Positions 1 through 7,830 of a stretch of DNA of 64,000 bases are shown in pieces. The notes under the pieces are model-generated. The model was not told the DNA's origin and did no database searches. It was given only the letters and a program-made list of their open reading frames with translations. The stretch spans positions 1 through 64,000 of the forward strand of contig NZ_MJLT01000009.1 of NCBI RefSeq assembly GCF_001766675.1, read 5' to 3'. Numbering within the stretch: the first letter of the stretch is position 1; each line of letters starts with the position of its first letter. Both the position numbers and the translations under genes were made by a program. This DNA is from Arthrobacter sp. SW1. Its GTDB lineage: Bacteria; Actinomycetota; Actinomycetes; Actinomycetales; Micrococcaceae.

Positions 1-190
1 CTCTTCCCCGTTTCCCGAGGCCCTTCAACCCAGCCTTCCGAACCCAGGCTGCCCCGGTCGCTGGATTAATCCCGCAAGCTTTAGCAGCCGCCGTCGTGTC
101 CTGCAGACGATCAAACACTACGAAAAATGCGTCCTTATGTTCCTGCCGGTACCAGCCAGAACCTGATGAATCACCGCTTAAACGAACCAC

Positions 191-229
191 GGTCGTTGCA
201 ACTCCCGAAGTCAGGGTGTTGCAACGACC
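191..229 (-). terminator. Long hairpin downstream of aroG, terminator or dispersed repeat
   Basis: Two perfect 12-base arms, GGTCGTTGCAAC at 191-202 and GTTGCAACGACC at 218-229, flank an inner CCC/GGG pair and a 7-base loop. It lies 46 bases past the aroG stop on the minus strand. There is no clear T-run, so it may act as a hairpin-only terminator or be a copy of a dispersed palindromic element; this window cannot tell which. Confidence 0.55.
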
Positions 230-274
230 GCTAGAACCCGCCCGGATTCCGGGGCCTCATGTGTACGTTCGCGC

Positions 275-1672
275 TTAGTGCTTGGCCAGTGCCCCTGCAA
301 CGAGGAAGGCCATTTCCAGCGACTGCATGTGGTTCAGGCGCGGGTCGCAGACGGACTCGTAGCGGTCCAGGAAGGCGTCCTGGTCGATCGGGTCCGCGCC
401 TCCCAGGCACTCGGCGACGTCGTCGCCGGTCATTTCCACGTGCAGGCCGCCCGGAACGGTGCCCAGCGACTGGTGCACTTCGAAGAAACCGCGCACCTCG
501 TCAATGACGTCGTCGAAGTTGCGGGTCTTGTAGCCGTTGGGCGAGGTGACCGTGTTGCCGTGCATCGGGTCGGTCACCCAGAGCACCTGGGCGCCGGAGG
601 CCGTGACCCGTTCGACGACGGCGGGCAGCTTCTCGCGGATGTTCTTCGCACCCATGCGGGTGATGAAGGTGAGGCGGCCCGGTTCGCGGTTCGGGTCCAG
701 CTTGTCGATGAGGCGCAGGGCGTCGTCACCGCTGGTGCCCGGGCCGAGCTTGACGCCGATGGGGTTGCGCACGCGGGACAGGAAGTCCACGTGGGCGTGG
801 TCGAGCTCGCGGGTACGTTCGCCGATCCACAGGAAGTGGCCGGAGGTGTCGTACGGCAGGCCGGTGCGGGAGTCGATACGGGTGAGGGCGCGCTCGTAGT
901 CCAGGAGCAGGGCTTCGTGGCTGGCGAAGAACTCCACGCGCTTCAGGGCTTCGAAGTCCGCGCCGCAGGAGTCCATGAAGCGGATGGCGCGGTCGATGTC
1001 CCGGGCCAGGGATTCGTAGCGGGCGTGGGCCGGGTTCTCGGTGAAGCCCTTGTTCCACTGGTGCACCAGGCGGAGGTCCGCGAAGCCGCCCTGGGTGAAC
1101 GCCCGGATGAGGTTCAAGGTCGAAGCGGAGGTGTGGTACGCCTTGAGCATGCGGCCAGCATCGTGGGCGCGGGATTCCGGGGTGAAGTCGTAGCCGTTGA
1201 CGATGTCGCCGCGGTATGCGGGCAGCGTGACGCCGTCACGGGTTTCCTCGTTGGAGGAGCGCGGCTTGGCGAACTGGCCGGCCATGCGGCCCATCTTGAT
1301 GACGGGCATCGCCGCACCGTAGGTCAGGACCACGGCCATCTGCAGGATGGTCTTGACGCGGGCGCTGATCTTGTCAGCGGTGGCGCCTTCGAAGGTTTCC
1401 GCGCAGTCACCGCCCTGGAGCAGGAAGGCACGGCCCTGGGCCGCAGCGGCGAGCCGCTCACGCAGGATGTCCACTTCGCCGGCGAAGACGAGTGGCGGCA
1501 GCACCGAAAGTTCCTTGACGGAAGCGTCGAAAACGTCCTTGTCCGCCCAAGTGGGCTGCTGCGAGATCGGCAGCTCACGCCAGTCGTCCAGGCCCGGATA
1601 GTCAGCGGCGCCGCTCTGCGCGGTGCTGGTCATGGGGCCGGTCATGGAAGGTGCGGGAATTAGCTCAGTCAC
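275..1672 (-). CDS. aroG: Class II 3-deoxy-7-phosphoheptulonate (DAHP) synthase
   Basis: Condenses phosphoenolpyruvate with erythrose 4-phosphate, the first step of the shikimate pathway. At 465 residues it has the size of the plant/actinobacterial class II enzyme rather than the E. coli class I type. Metal-binding residues line up with the Mycobacterium enzyme: Cys90 in LQGGDCAETF, His371 in DPMHGN, Glu413 in HVEMTG and Asp443 in VCDP; GVKLGPGTSG (306-314) belongs to the substrate-binding face. The frame opens with GTG at 1672 and has no strong ribosome site; ATG at 1645 or 1633 are alternatives, so the first 10-14 residues are uncertain. It is transcribed alone. The gene is followed by the hairpin at 191-229. 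Confidence 0.95.
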   Translation of the reverse strand: MTELIPAPSMTGPMTSTAQSGAADYPGLDDWRELPISQQPTWADKDVFDASVKELSVLPPLVFAGEVDILRERLAAAAQGRAFLLQGGDCAETFEGATADKISARVKTILQMAVVLTYGAAMPVIKMGRMAGQFAKPRSSNEETRDGVTLPAYRGDIVNGYDFTPESRAHDAGRMLKAYHTSASTLNLIRAFTQGGFADLRLVHQWNKGFTENPAHARYESLARDIDRAIRFMDSCGADFEALKRVEFFASHEALLLDYERALTRIDSRTGLPYDTSGHFLWIGERTRELDHAHVDFLSRVRNPIGVKLGPGTSGDDALRLIDKLDPNREPGRLTFITRMGAKNIREKLPAVVERVTASGAQVLWVTDPMHGNTVTSPNGYKTRNFDDVIDEVRGFFEVHQSLGTVPGGLHVEMTGDDVAECLGGADPIDQDAFLDRYESVCDPRLNHMQSLEMAFLVAGALAKH

Positions 1673-1739
1673 CCTACAAGACTAGTGGCCCGCCGGGCGC
1701 TTTGGGGCACGGCTGCCGTAACCCGGACGCACGGTGCCG

Positions 1740-2453
1740 TCATACTTTCCCGGGGCGCCCGCCGTCGTCCTCTTTGCCCGCGAGCCGGGCCTTCACATCG
1801 GCCGCGTACTCGTCCACGTACTCCTGCCCGGAGAGCCGCATGATCTCGTACATGATGCGGTCGGTGACCTCGCGCTGGACGGTCCGGTCTTCTTCATTTC
1901 CGTAGTGTTCGCTGAAGTCCAGGGGCTGGCCGATGATCATGCCGATGCGCCGGATGTTGGGAATCCTCTTGCCGATGGGCTGGACCTTCTCGGTTCCGAT
2001 CATCGCCACCGGGATCACCGGCACCCGGGTCTGCAGCGCCAGCTTCGCCACGCCGGCCTTGCCACGGTAGAGGCGGGCGTCGGGGCTGCGCGTGCCTTCC
2101 GGATAGATGCCCAGCAATCCTCCGCCGTGCAGGACACCGCGTCCGGCCTGCAGCGATACTTCCGAAGCCGCACCGCCGGACCGGTCCATGGGCAGCTGCT
2201 TGCTCAGCCGGAAGAACAGGGCAGTCAGGCGGCCCTTGATGCCGGTCCCCGTGAAGTACTCGGACTTGGCCAGGAAGATCACCGGCCTCCGCACCATCAA
2301 GGGAAGGAAGATCGAGTCCGAGAAGGACAGGTGGTTCGACGCCAGGATCGCGGCACCGCGCTCTGGAATGTTGTCCAGGCCCTTGATCCACGGACGGAAC
2401 AGCAGTTTGAGGATCGGACCGATGAAGATCCGTTTCATGACCCAATAGAACAC
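1740..2453 (-). CDS. 1-acyl-sn-glycerol-3-phosphate acyltransferase (PlsC family)
   Basis: Transfers an acyl chain to lysophosphatidic acid at the membrane in phospholipid synthesis. The 237-residue product carries the family's catalytic NHLSFSD motif (40-46, His41 and Asp46) and the acceptor-binding YPEGTRS motif (117-123). The GTG start at 2453 was chosen because GGGGAGGAA sits just upstream; longer in-frame readings extend into the control region of the divergent esterase. A second family member lies at 29686-30393, so this gene is not necessarily the main PlsC and could have another acyl acceptor. Confidence 0.85.
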   Translation of the reverse strand: MFYWVMKRIFIGPILKLLFRPWIKGLDNIPERGAAILASNHLSFSDSIFLPLMVRRPVIFLAKSEYFTGTGIKGRLTALFFRLSKQLPMDRSGGAASEVSLQAGRGVLHGGGLLGIYPEGTRSPDARLYRGKAGVAKLALQTRVPVIPVAMIGTEKVQPIGKRIPNIRRIGMIIGQPLDFSEHYGNEEDRTVQREVTDRIMYEIMRLSGQEYVDEYAADVKARLAGKEDDGGRPGKV

Positions 2454-2561
2454 CGTGGTTCCTCCCCGGCGGCATATGAATATGGCCGGACGCTTCCGTT
2501 CGGCGCTCACTGCCACCCTAACTCGTGTGTGAATTGACCGGAACAGTGACACGATGGACCC

Positions 2562-3359
2562 ATGACGGAAACCAGCGCGAACCCCGTGCCTTCCGGACCG
2601 AAGCCGTTCCGGTACGCCGGGCACGGAGCCAACGCCGGCACCGGAATCGCACTCTGCCACGGCTTCACCGGCAGCCCGCTCAGCATCATGCCCTGGGCAG
2701 AACACCTGGCCTCACTGGGCTTCGCGGTCACCGTGCCGCTGCTTCCCGGCCACGGCACGCACTGGAAGGACCTCGCCCGCACCTCCTGGAAGGACTGGTA
2801 CGGCACCTTCGAAGACAGCTACCTCGAGCTCGCGGCCGGAACGTCCCGCTGCTTCGTCGCCGGCCTATCCATGGGCGGGGCCGTGGCGCTGCGGACCGCT
2901 GCCCGCCACCCGGTGGCGGGGGTCGCCGTCGTGAACCCGGGACTGAGTTTCTACGACCGCCGGGTGCGATACATCGCCGCGCTTAAGCACGTCATGCGCA
3001 CCACGGTGCCGGTGCAGGAGGAAAACCCGACGGCGCCGCACACCGACGACGGCGACTACTCCCTCACGCCGCTTGCAGCGGTGCACGAGCTGAAGAAATT
3101 GTTCCGCTCCACCTACCGGGCCCTGCCGGCCCTCACGGCACCGGCTTTGGTCTTCAAATCGGCGGAGGACGCGGTGGTGCCGCCGAGTTCCGTGGAGATG
3201 GTCCGCAAGCGCATCGGAAGCAGGGAATTCACGGTCCGCCCCCTGCCGCACAGCGGGCATGTGGCCACGCTGGACGTGGACGCGCCGCTGATCTTCGAAG
3301 AATCAGCCGCCTTTTTCCTGCGCCATGCCGCGGACAGAGTAGCCTCGGAGTCATCATGA
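2562..3359 (+). CDS. Alpha/beta-hydrolase esterase (monoacylglycerol lipase / carboxylesterase type), copy 1
   Basis: A 265-residue cytoplasmic alpha/beta hydrolase. The likely triad is Ser103 in the nucleophile elbow GLSMGG, Asp203 in SAEDAVVP and His233 in SGHVATLD. The early CHGFTGSP segment (32-39) supplies the oxyanion loop and LLPGHG follows at 60-65, as in the Est30-like carboxylesterases. The natural substrate is unknown; short acyl esters or monoacylglycerols are typical. Its stop overlaps the start of a paralogue by four bases (ATGA), so the two are translated together. It is divergent from plsC with a 108-base gap. Confidence 0.85.
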   Translation: MTETSANPVPSGPKPFRYAGHGANAGTGIALCHGFTGSPLSIMPWAEHLASLGFAVTVPLLPGHGTHWKDLARTSWKDWYGTFEDSYLELAAGTSRCFVAGLSMGGAVALRTAARHPVAGVAVVNPGLSFYDRRVRYIAALKHVMRTTVPVQEENPTAPHTDDGDYSLTPLAAVHELKKLFRSTYRALPALTAPALVFKSAEDAVVPPSSVEMVRKRIGSREFTVRPLPHSGHVATLDVDAPLIFEESAAFFLRHAADRVASESS

Positions 3360-4141
3360 ATTCCCTCCCTGATTTCTCTCCGTTTTCGAGCAGCTTCACC
3401 GGCTCCGGGCCCAGCATCGGAGTGGTGATGAGCCATGGATTCACGGGCAGCCCGCACAGCATGCGGCCGTGGGCACGGTACCTCGCCGAAGAGGGTTTCG
3501 CCGTGCGCCTGCCATTGCTTCCCGGCCACGGCACCACCTGGCAGGACATGGCCACCCGGCGCTGGCAGGAATGGCACAACGCGGTGGACGCCGCCTACCT
3601 TGAACTGCAGTCCGAATGCGACTACGTCTTCGCCGCAGGCATGTCCATGGGCGGCGCCTTGGCACTGCGGATCGGCGCCACCCGGCCGGTGGCCGGGACG
3701 ATCGTGGTCAACCCGGGCCTGGTGCTCGACGATCCCCGGGCCGTGGTGGTGGGACTCCTCAAGCACGTCATGAAGTCCACGCCGGCCATCGCCAACGACA
3801 TCCGAAAGCCGGGAGTCGATGAAGGCGCCTACCCCCGCACCCCGGTGGCCGCCGCCCATGAACTGAAGAAAATGTACAAGGACACCTGGGCCCTGCTCCC
3901 CCGGATCTCCGCGCCGGTACGTGTCTTCCGCTCCTCGGTGGACCATGTGGTGTCCGATGCCAGCATCCGGCAGCTGCGGCGGCTCGTGACGGCTCCCGTA
4001 GAGCTCACGGTCCTGGAAAACAGCTACCACGTGGCAACCCTCGACAACGACGCCCCGGGAATCTTCCAGGCGTCTGCCGAGTTCATCCGGAAGACCGTTG
4101 CAGAACTCACGGCCTCCTCACCCGAAGGACAGCACCCATGA
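3356..4141 (+). CDS. Alpha/beta-hydrolase esterase, copy 2 (tandem paralogue)
   Basis: 261 residues, clearly related along its whole length to the preceding esterase: the same HGFTGSP loop (28-34), LLPGHGT (54-60), the GMSMGG elbow with Ser97, Asp196 in SSVDHVVS and His225 in SYHVATLD. The shared HELKK and LKHVMK segments support a tandem duplication. ATG at 3356 overlaps the previous stop, and this stop in turn overlaps the next start at 4138, giving a three-gene translationally coupled unit. The two copies have drifted apart, so they may have different substrates. Confidence 0.85.
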   Translation: MNSLPDFSPFSSSFTGSGPSIGVVMSHGFTGSPHSMRPWARYLAEEGFAVRLPLLPGHGTTWQDMATRRWQEWHNAVDAAYLELQSECDYVFAAGMSMGGALALRIGATRPVAGTIVVNPGLVLDDPRAVVVGLLKHVMKSTPAIANDIRKPGVDEGAYPRTPVAAAHELKKMYKDTWALLPRISAPVRVFRSSVDHVVSDASIRQLRRLVTAPVELTVLENSYHVATLDNDAPGIFQASAEFIRKTVAELTASSPEGQHP

Positions 4142-4638
4142 ACAGGCCCGGACCGGATTCGGCGGACCAGAGCGCGAACAAGGACGACGACGCCGTCTGG
4201 CTTGACCTTGTCGCGAGGCTCGAAGCCATGCCGGAGGAGCTCCCGGAAACCGCGGACGACGCCCCCGGGGAACCCGAAACGCCCCGCACCGGCAGCTTCA
4301 GCGATTTCGATCCCTTGGGGCTTTCGCGCACCTTCTCCGGCCCGGAAGCCAGCAATCCCGCAGCCCCCGGCCCCCGCGACTACGAGGTGGCCGACGACGA
4401 GGAAGGCTTCATCCCGGAGGAACCGCCAAGCCTCGCCGGCACCGAGCCGTTGACCATGCTCGCCTGGCTGGGTGCCATCGGCGGGCCCTTGGGCCTCCTG
4501 TTCACTGCCATGTTCTGGCGTTCGGCTCCCCTGCCGGCCGTCCTGGGCATGGTGGCGGCATTCCTCGCCTCCGTGGTCTACCTGATCATGCGTTTACCCC
4601 GTGAAAAGGATGACTACGACGACGGCGCCCGCGTCTGA
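4138..4638 (+). CDS. Small membrane protein of unknown function with acidic cytoplasmic half
   Basis: I do not recognise this 166-residue protein. Residues 1-100 are hydrophilic, rich in Asp, Glu and Pro and probably disordered. Two hydrophobic segments (about 105-126 and 131-152) form a hairpin in the membrane, followed by a short charged tail. It is the last gene of the esterase unit (ATGA overlap with copy 2), which hints at a membrane-linked role alongside lipid hydrolysis; this is inference. Its TGA at 4636-4638 abuts the stop of the convergent glucokinase gene with no base between them. Confidence 0.7.
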   Translation: MNRPGPDSADQSANKDDDAVWLDLVARLEAMPEELPETADDAPGEPETPRTGSFSDFDPLGLSRTFSGPEASNPAAPGPRDYEVADDEEGFIPEEPPSLAGTEPLTMLAWLGAIGGPLGLLFTAMFWRSAPLPAVLGMVAAFLASVVYLIMRLPREKDDYDDGARV

Positions 4639-5697
4639 CTAGCCGTGCCGCCTGCCGCTGACCCGGGAGAGGTCCGCGGCGCCGATCATCCCCGCCTTGG
4701 GGCCGAGTTCCGCCAGCTTGATCGCGGCCGGCGGCCGGAAACCGCGGCCGGTCAGGTTCCGGGCGAAAGCCTGCCGGGCCGGGCCGGCCAGCAGCTCACC
4801 GGCGTCGCACAAGCCACCGCCGATCACGAAGGTCCCCGGATCAAGGGCTGCTGCAAGGTTGGCCAGGCCCAGGCCAAGCCACTGCCCCACTTCTTCGAGC
4901 AGTTCCTTCGACGCCGGGTCCCCCGCCTTGGCCAGCTGGGACACGGTCAGGCCGGTGATGTCATCCACCACGCCACCGCTGGCCTTCAGCAGTTCGTGCG
5001 CCAGGGGTGAGTTACGCCGTGCAAGTTCGCGCGCTTCCCGGCCCAGGGCGTTGCCGGAGGCGTATTGCTCCCAGCAGCCGCGGTTGCCGCATTCACAACG
5101 GTGCCCGCCGGGGACGGCCACCTGGTGGCCGAATTCTCCCGCCACTCCGAACCGTCCGCGTTCCAGCCGGCCGTCCATCACCATCGCACCGCCGATGCCG
5201 GTTCCCAGGGTGATACACACAAGCCGGCTCTCGCCGCGGCCCGCGCCGAACCGCCACTCGGCCCAGGCGGCGGCATCGGCGTCGTTGACCACCAGCACCG
5301 GGCGGCGCAGCATCTCCTGCAGCTTGTCCCGCAGGGGCTCGTTCCGCCAGGCGAGGTGCGGACTGAACAGCACCGTGCCGCCGTCGAGATCCATCCACCC
5401 CGCGGCGCCGATGCCCAGCGACGCGATCCGGTGGCGTTCGCCCAGATCCTGCACGAGCTCCACGATCACCCGCTCGACGGCGCGCGGGTCGCGGCCGGGC
5501 GTCGCCCGGCGCTGCTCCTCGAGGACCCGGCCTTCGGCGTCGACGACTCCAGCCGCGACTTTCGTCCCGCCGATGTCGATTCCGATCGCCAGCCCCCGGC
5601 GGTGCTGGCGTACGGCTCCACGACGGCGGACGGCAGCTGAGCTGGACCAGCGCACTGTGCGGGTGGCGCGGCCTGCGGGCAGGGCGAAATTCAGCAT
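4639..5697 (-). CDS. ROK-family glucokinase / sugar kinase
   Basis: ATP-dependent hexose kinase of the ROK family, most likely glucokinase. Residues 41-46 (DIGGTK) form the first phosphate loop, Asp139 in VVND is the probable catalytic base, and TLGTGIGG (163-170) the second nucleotide loop. Glu188 and His191 in GEFGHQ, with Cys201, Cys203 and Cys208, form the family's sugar and zinc site. Residues 1-35 form an Arg-rich extension longer than usual; the ATG at 5697 has only a weak ribosome site, so the true start may be internal. There is no DNA-binding domain, which argues for kinase rather than repressor. Stands alone and converges with 4138-4638. Confidence 0.85.
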   Translation of the reverse strand: MLNFALPAGRATRTVRWSSSAAVRRRGAVRQHRRGLAIGIDIGGTKVAAGVVDAEGRVLEEQRRATPGRDPRAVERVIVELVQDLGERHRIASLGIGAAGWMDLDGGTVLFSPHLAWRNEPLRDKLQEMLRRPVLVVNDADAAAWAEWRFGAGRGESRLVCITLGTGIGGAMVMDGRLERGRFGVAGEFGHQVAVPGGHRCECGNRGCWEQYASGNALGREARELARRNSPLAHELLKASGGVVDDITGLTVSQLAKAGDPASKELLEEVGQWLGLGLANLAAALDPGTFVIGGGLCDAGELLAGPARQAFARNLTGRGFRPPAAIKLAELGPKAGMIGAADLSRVSGRRHG

Positions 5698-5778
5698 CCC
5701 GCCATCTTAATCCGGGCGCCACCGGATCACGCCGCGCACATACGGCCTATTGGCGGAAATCCGGGCTTCACCGTAAAG

Positions 5779-5792
5779 TTACTCGCCAGTAG
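5779..5792. promoter_or_regulatory. Imperfect palindrome upstream of the acyl-CoA ligase
   Basis: TTACT at 5779-5783 and AGTAG at 5788-5792 flank CGCC, one base short of a perfect TTACT-N4-AGTAA dyad. TetR-type regulators of actinobacterial fatty-acid breakdown bind dyads of this general form. It lies 82 bases before the GTG start of the ligase. Assignment is by resemblance only. Confidence 0.3.
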
Positions 5793-5874
5793 GTGAACTC
5801 CGACACACCCGGTGACCCGGAGCGTTAGAGTTAGAGCAGCCCTGCATTGGTCTGTTGATATCAAAGGAGCTATC

Positions 5875-7683
5875 GTGCGTGAAGTCAGTGTTCCGCCCCT
5901 GGTGAATGTTGCCCCTGAAACCAACATCACGGACCTCGTGATCCGGCAGGCAAACAAGCCCTCCAACCCCGCCCTGTTCGCCAAGCTGAACGGCGCGGGC
6001 CAATGGCAGGACATCCGGGCACGCGAGTTCCTTGCGGATGTGTCCGCCCTGGCAAAGGGCCTGATCGCCAACGGCGTGCAGGCCGGCGACCGGGTGGGCA
6101 TCATGTCCCGCACGCGCTACGAATGGTCCCTGGTCGACTTCGCCATCTGGTTCGCCGGCGGCATCTCCGTCCCGATCTACGAAACCTCCTCCCCGTCCCA
6201 GGTGGCCTGGAACCTCGGCGACTCCGGAGCGGTGGCCGCCTTTGCCGAGGCTGCACACCACGAGGACATCATCCGCCAGGCCGTCGCCGGGCAGGACCTC
6301 GGTACCGTGGCCAACGTCTGGCAGCTTGAAGGCGGCGGACTCGATCTCCTCCGGAGCGCCGGCGCCGGTGTCAGCGACGAGGAACTCGAATCCCGCCGCA
6401 GCAAGGCCGTCCTGTCGGATACCGCCACGATCATCTACACCTCCGGGACCACCGGCCGCCCCAAGGGCTGCGAACTGAGCCACGGGAATTTCGTGGAACT
6501 GTCCGAAAACGCCCTGGCTTCACTGGGCGATGTGGTCAACGAGAACGCGCGGACCATCATGTTCCTGCCGCTCGCCCACGTGTTCGCCCGCTTCATCTCG
6601 GTCCTGGCCGTGGCGGCCGGCGCGCAAGTGGCGCACACCCCGGACATCAAGAACCTGCTGTCCGATCTCCAGAGCTTCAAGCCCTCCTTCATCCTGGCCG
6701 TGCCCCGCGTATTCGAGAAGGTGTACAACTCGGCGCTCAGCAAGGCCGAAGACGGCGGCAAGGGCGGTATCTTCCACAAGGCGGCAGACACGGCGATCGC
6801 GTACTCGAAGGCCCGCCAGTCCGGTTCGGTAGGCCTGGGGCTGCGGCTCAAGCACGCCCTGTTCGACCGCTTGGTCTACGGCAAGCTCCGGGCGGCCATG
6901 GGCGGCCAGGTCAGCCACGCGGTCTCCGGCGGCGGCCCGCTCGGTGAACGCCTCGGCCACTTCTTCCAGGGCATCGGCTTGCAGATCCTCGAAGGCTACG
7001 GCCTCACGGAGACCACTGCGCCGGTCTCCGTGAACACGCCGTCCCTCATCAAGATCGGCACGGTGGGACGCCCGCTTCCGGGCAACGCCGTCAGGATTGC
7101 GGACGACGGCGAAATCCTCGCCAAGGGCGTCTGCGTCATGAAGGGCTACTACAAGCGCGACGACTTGCTGGCCGAAACCTTCGTGGACGGCTGGTTCCGC
7201 ACCGGCGACATCGGTGAGCTGGACGGCCAAGGCTTCCTGAAGATCACCGGCCGCAAGAAGGAAATCATCGTCACGGCCGGTGGCAAGAACGTGGTTCCTG
7301 CCCTGCTTGAGGACCAGATCCGGGCTGACGCCTTGGTGTCCCAGGTCCTGGTGCTCGGCGACAACCGCCCCTTCATCGGCGCCCTGGTGACCCTGGACGA
7401 AGAAGCCCTCCCCGGCTGGCTCGAACGCCATGGCCTCCCGGCCGGCACCACCCTCGAGGAAGCGGCCGGAAACAGCGTGGTCCGGGCCGCCGTGCAGGAA
7501 CTGATCAGCAAGGCCAACCAGTCGGTATCGCAGGCCGAGGCCATCAAGTCCTTCCGGATTGTCGCCTCGGATTTCACGGAAGCGTCGGGGCACCTGACCC
7601 CGTCCATGAAGGTCAAGCGCGCGCAGGTCATGAAGGACTTCGAAACCGTCATCGAGGAGATGTACTCGGCGCCGCGCGGCTGA
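5875..7683 (+). CDS. Long-chain fatty-acid-CoA ligase (AMP-forming)
   Basis: Activates fatty acids to acyl-CoA through an acyl-adenylate. The 602-residue protein has the adenylate-forming signatures: YTSGTTGRPKG phosphate loop (188-198), GYGLTE (374-379), FRTGDIG (441-447) with the ATP ribose-binding Asp, and the GRKKE hinge near 459. The length and the GRKKEIIVTAGGKNV segment fit the FadD15-like subgroup. GTG at 5875 was chosen because AAGGAG ends five bases upstream; an upstream in-frame extension to 5812 has no ribosome site. Transcribed alone between a possible operator at 5779-5792 and the terminator at 7780-7809. Confidence 0.9.
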   Translation: MREVSVPPLVNVAPETNITDLVIRQANKPSNPALFAKLNGAGQWQDIRAREFLADVSALAKGLIANGVQAGDRVGIMSRTRYEWSLVDFAIWFAGGISVPIYETSSPSQVAWNLGDSGAVAAFAEAAHHEDIIRQAVAGQDLGTVANVWQLEGGGLDLLRSAGAGVSDEELESRRSKAVLSDTATIIYTSGTTGRPKGCELSHGNFVELSENALASLGDVVNENARTIMFLPLAHVFARFISVLAVAAGAQVAHTPDIKNLLSDLQSFKPSFILAVPRVFEKVYNSALSKAEDGGKGGIFHKAADTAIAYSKARQSGSVGLGLRLKHALFDRLVYGKLRAAMGGQVSHAVSGGGPLGERLGHFFQGIGLQILEGYGLTETTAPVSVNTPSLIKIGTVGRPLPGNAVRIADDGEILAKGVCVMKGYYKRDDLLAETFVDGWFRTGDIGELDGQGFLKITGRKKEIIVTAGGKNVVPALLEDQIRADALVSQVLVLGDNRPFIGALVTLDEEALPGWLERHGLPAGTTLEEAAGNSVVRAAVQELISKANQSVSQAEAIKSFRIVASDFTEASGHLTPSMKVKRAQVMKDFETVIEEMYSAPRG

Positions 7684-7708
7684 CCCGCCGGTGGTTGAGT
7701 CTGTTGGT

Positions 7709-7755
7709 GGTGGTTGAGCCTGTCGAAACCTGGATCTCGACAAGCTCGATCACCA
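7709..7755. repeat. REP-like imperfect inverted repeat
   Basis: GGTGGTTGAGCCTGTCGAAA on the left is mirrored imperfectly by TCTCGACAAGCTCGATCACC on the right. Intergenic elements containing GTTGAGCTTGTCGAAACC and its complement are common in Arthrobacter-like genomes (recalled, not searched). A partial second copy of the left arm lies just upstream at 7690-7705. It sits in the 147-base gap between convergent fadD and pyc. Confidence 0.55.
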
Positions 7756-7779
7756 GCCACTCGATCACCGTTCACTGAA

Positions 7780-7809
7780 GGAGGCCCCGGGCTGCTGCCC
7801 GGGGCCTCC
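7780..7809. terminator. Bidirectional terminator between fadD-type gene and pyc
   Basis: A perfect 13-base stem, GGAGGCCCCGGGC at 7780-7792 and GCCCGGGGCCTCC at 7797-7809, with a 4-base TGCT loop. It lies between the converging ends of the acyl-CoA ligase and pyruvate carboxylase and can serve both. Confidence 0.75.
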
Positions 7810-7830
7810 TCCATATCTACTGCGGGCCGC

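Noticed and set aside
278..1663. Long open frame on the plus strand opposite aroG (461 codons)
   Set aside because: GC-rich codon use leaves the antisense frame open; the product has no domain, and the minus strand carries all DAHP synthase residues.
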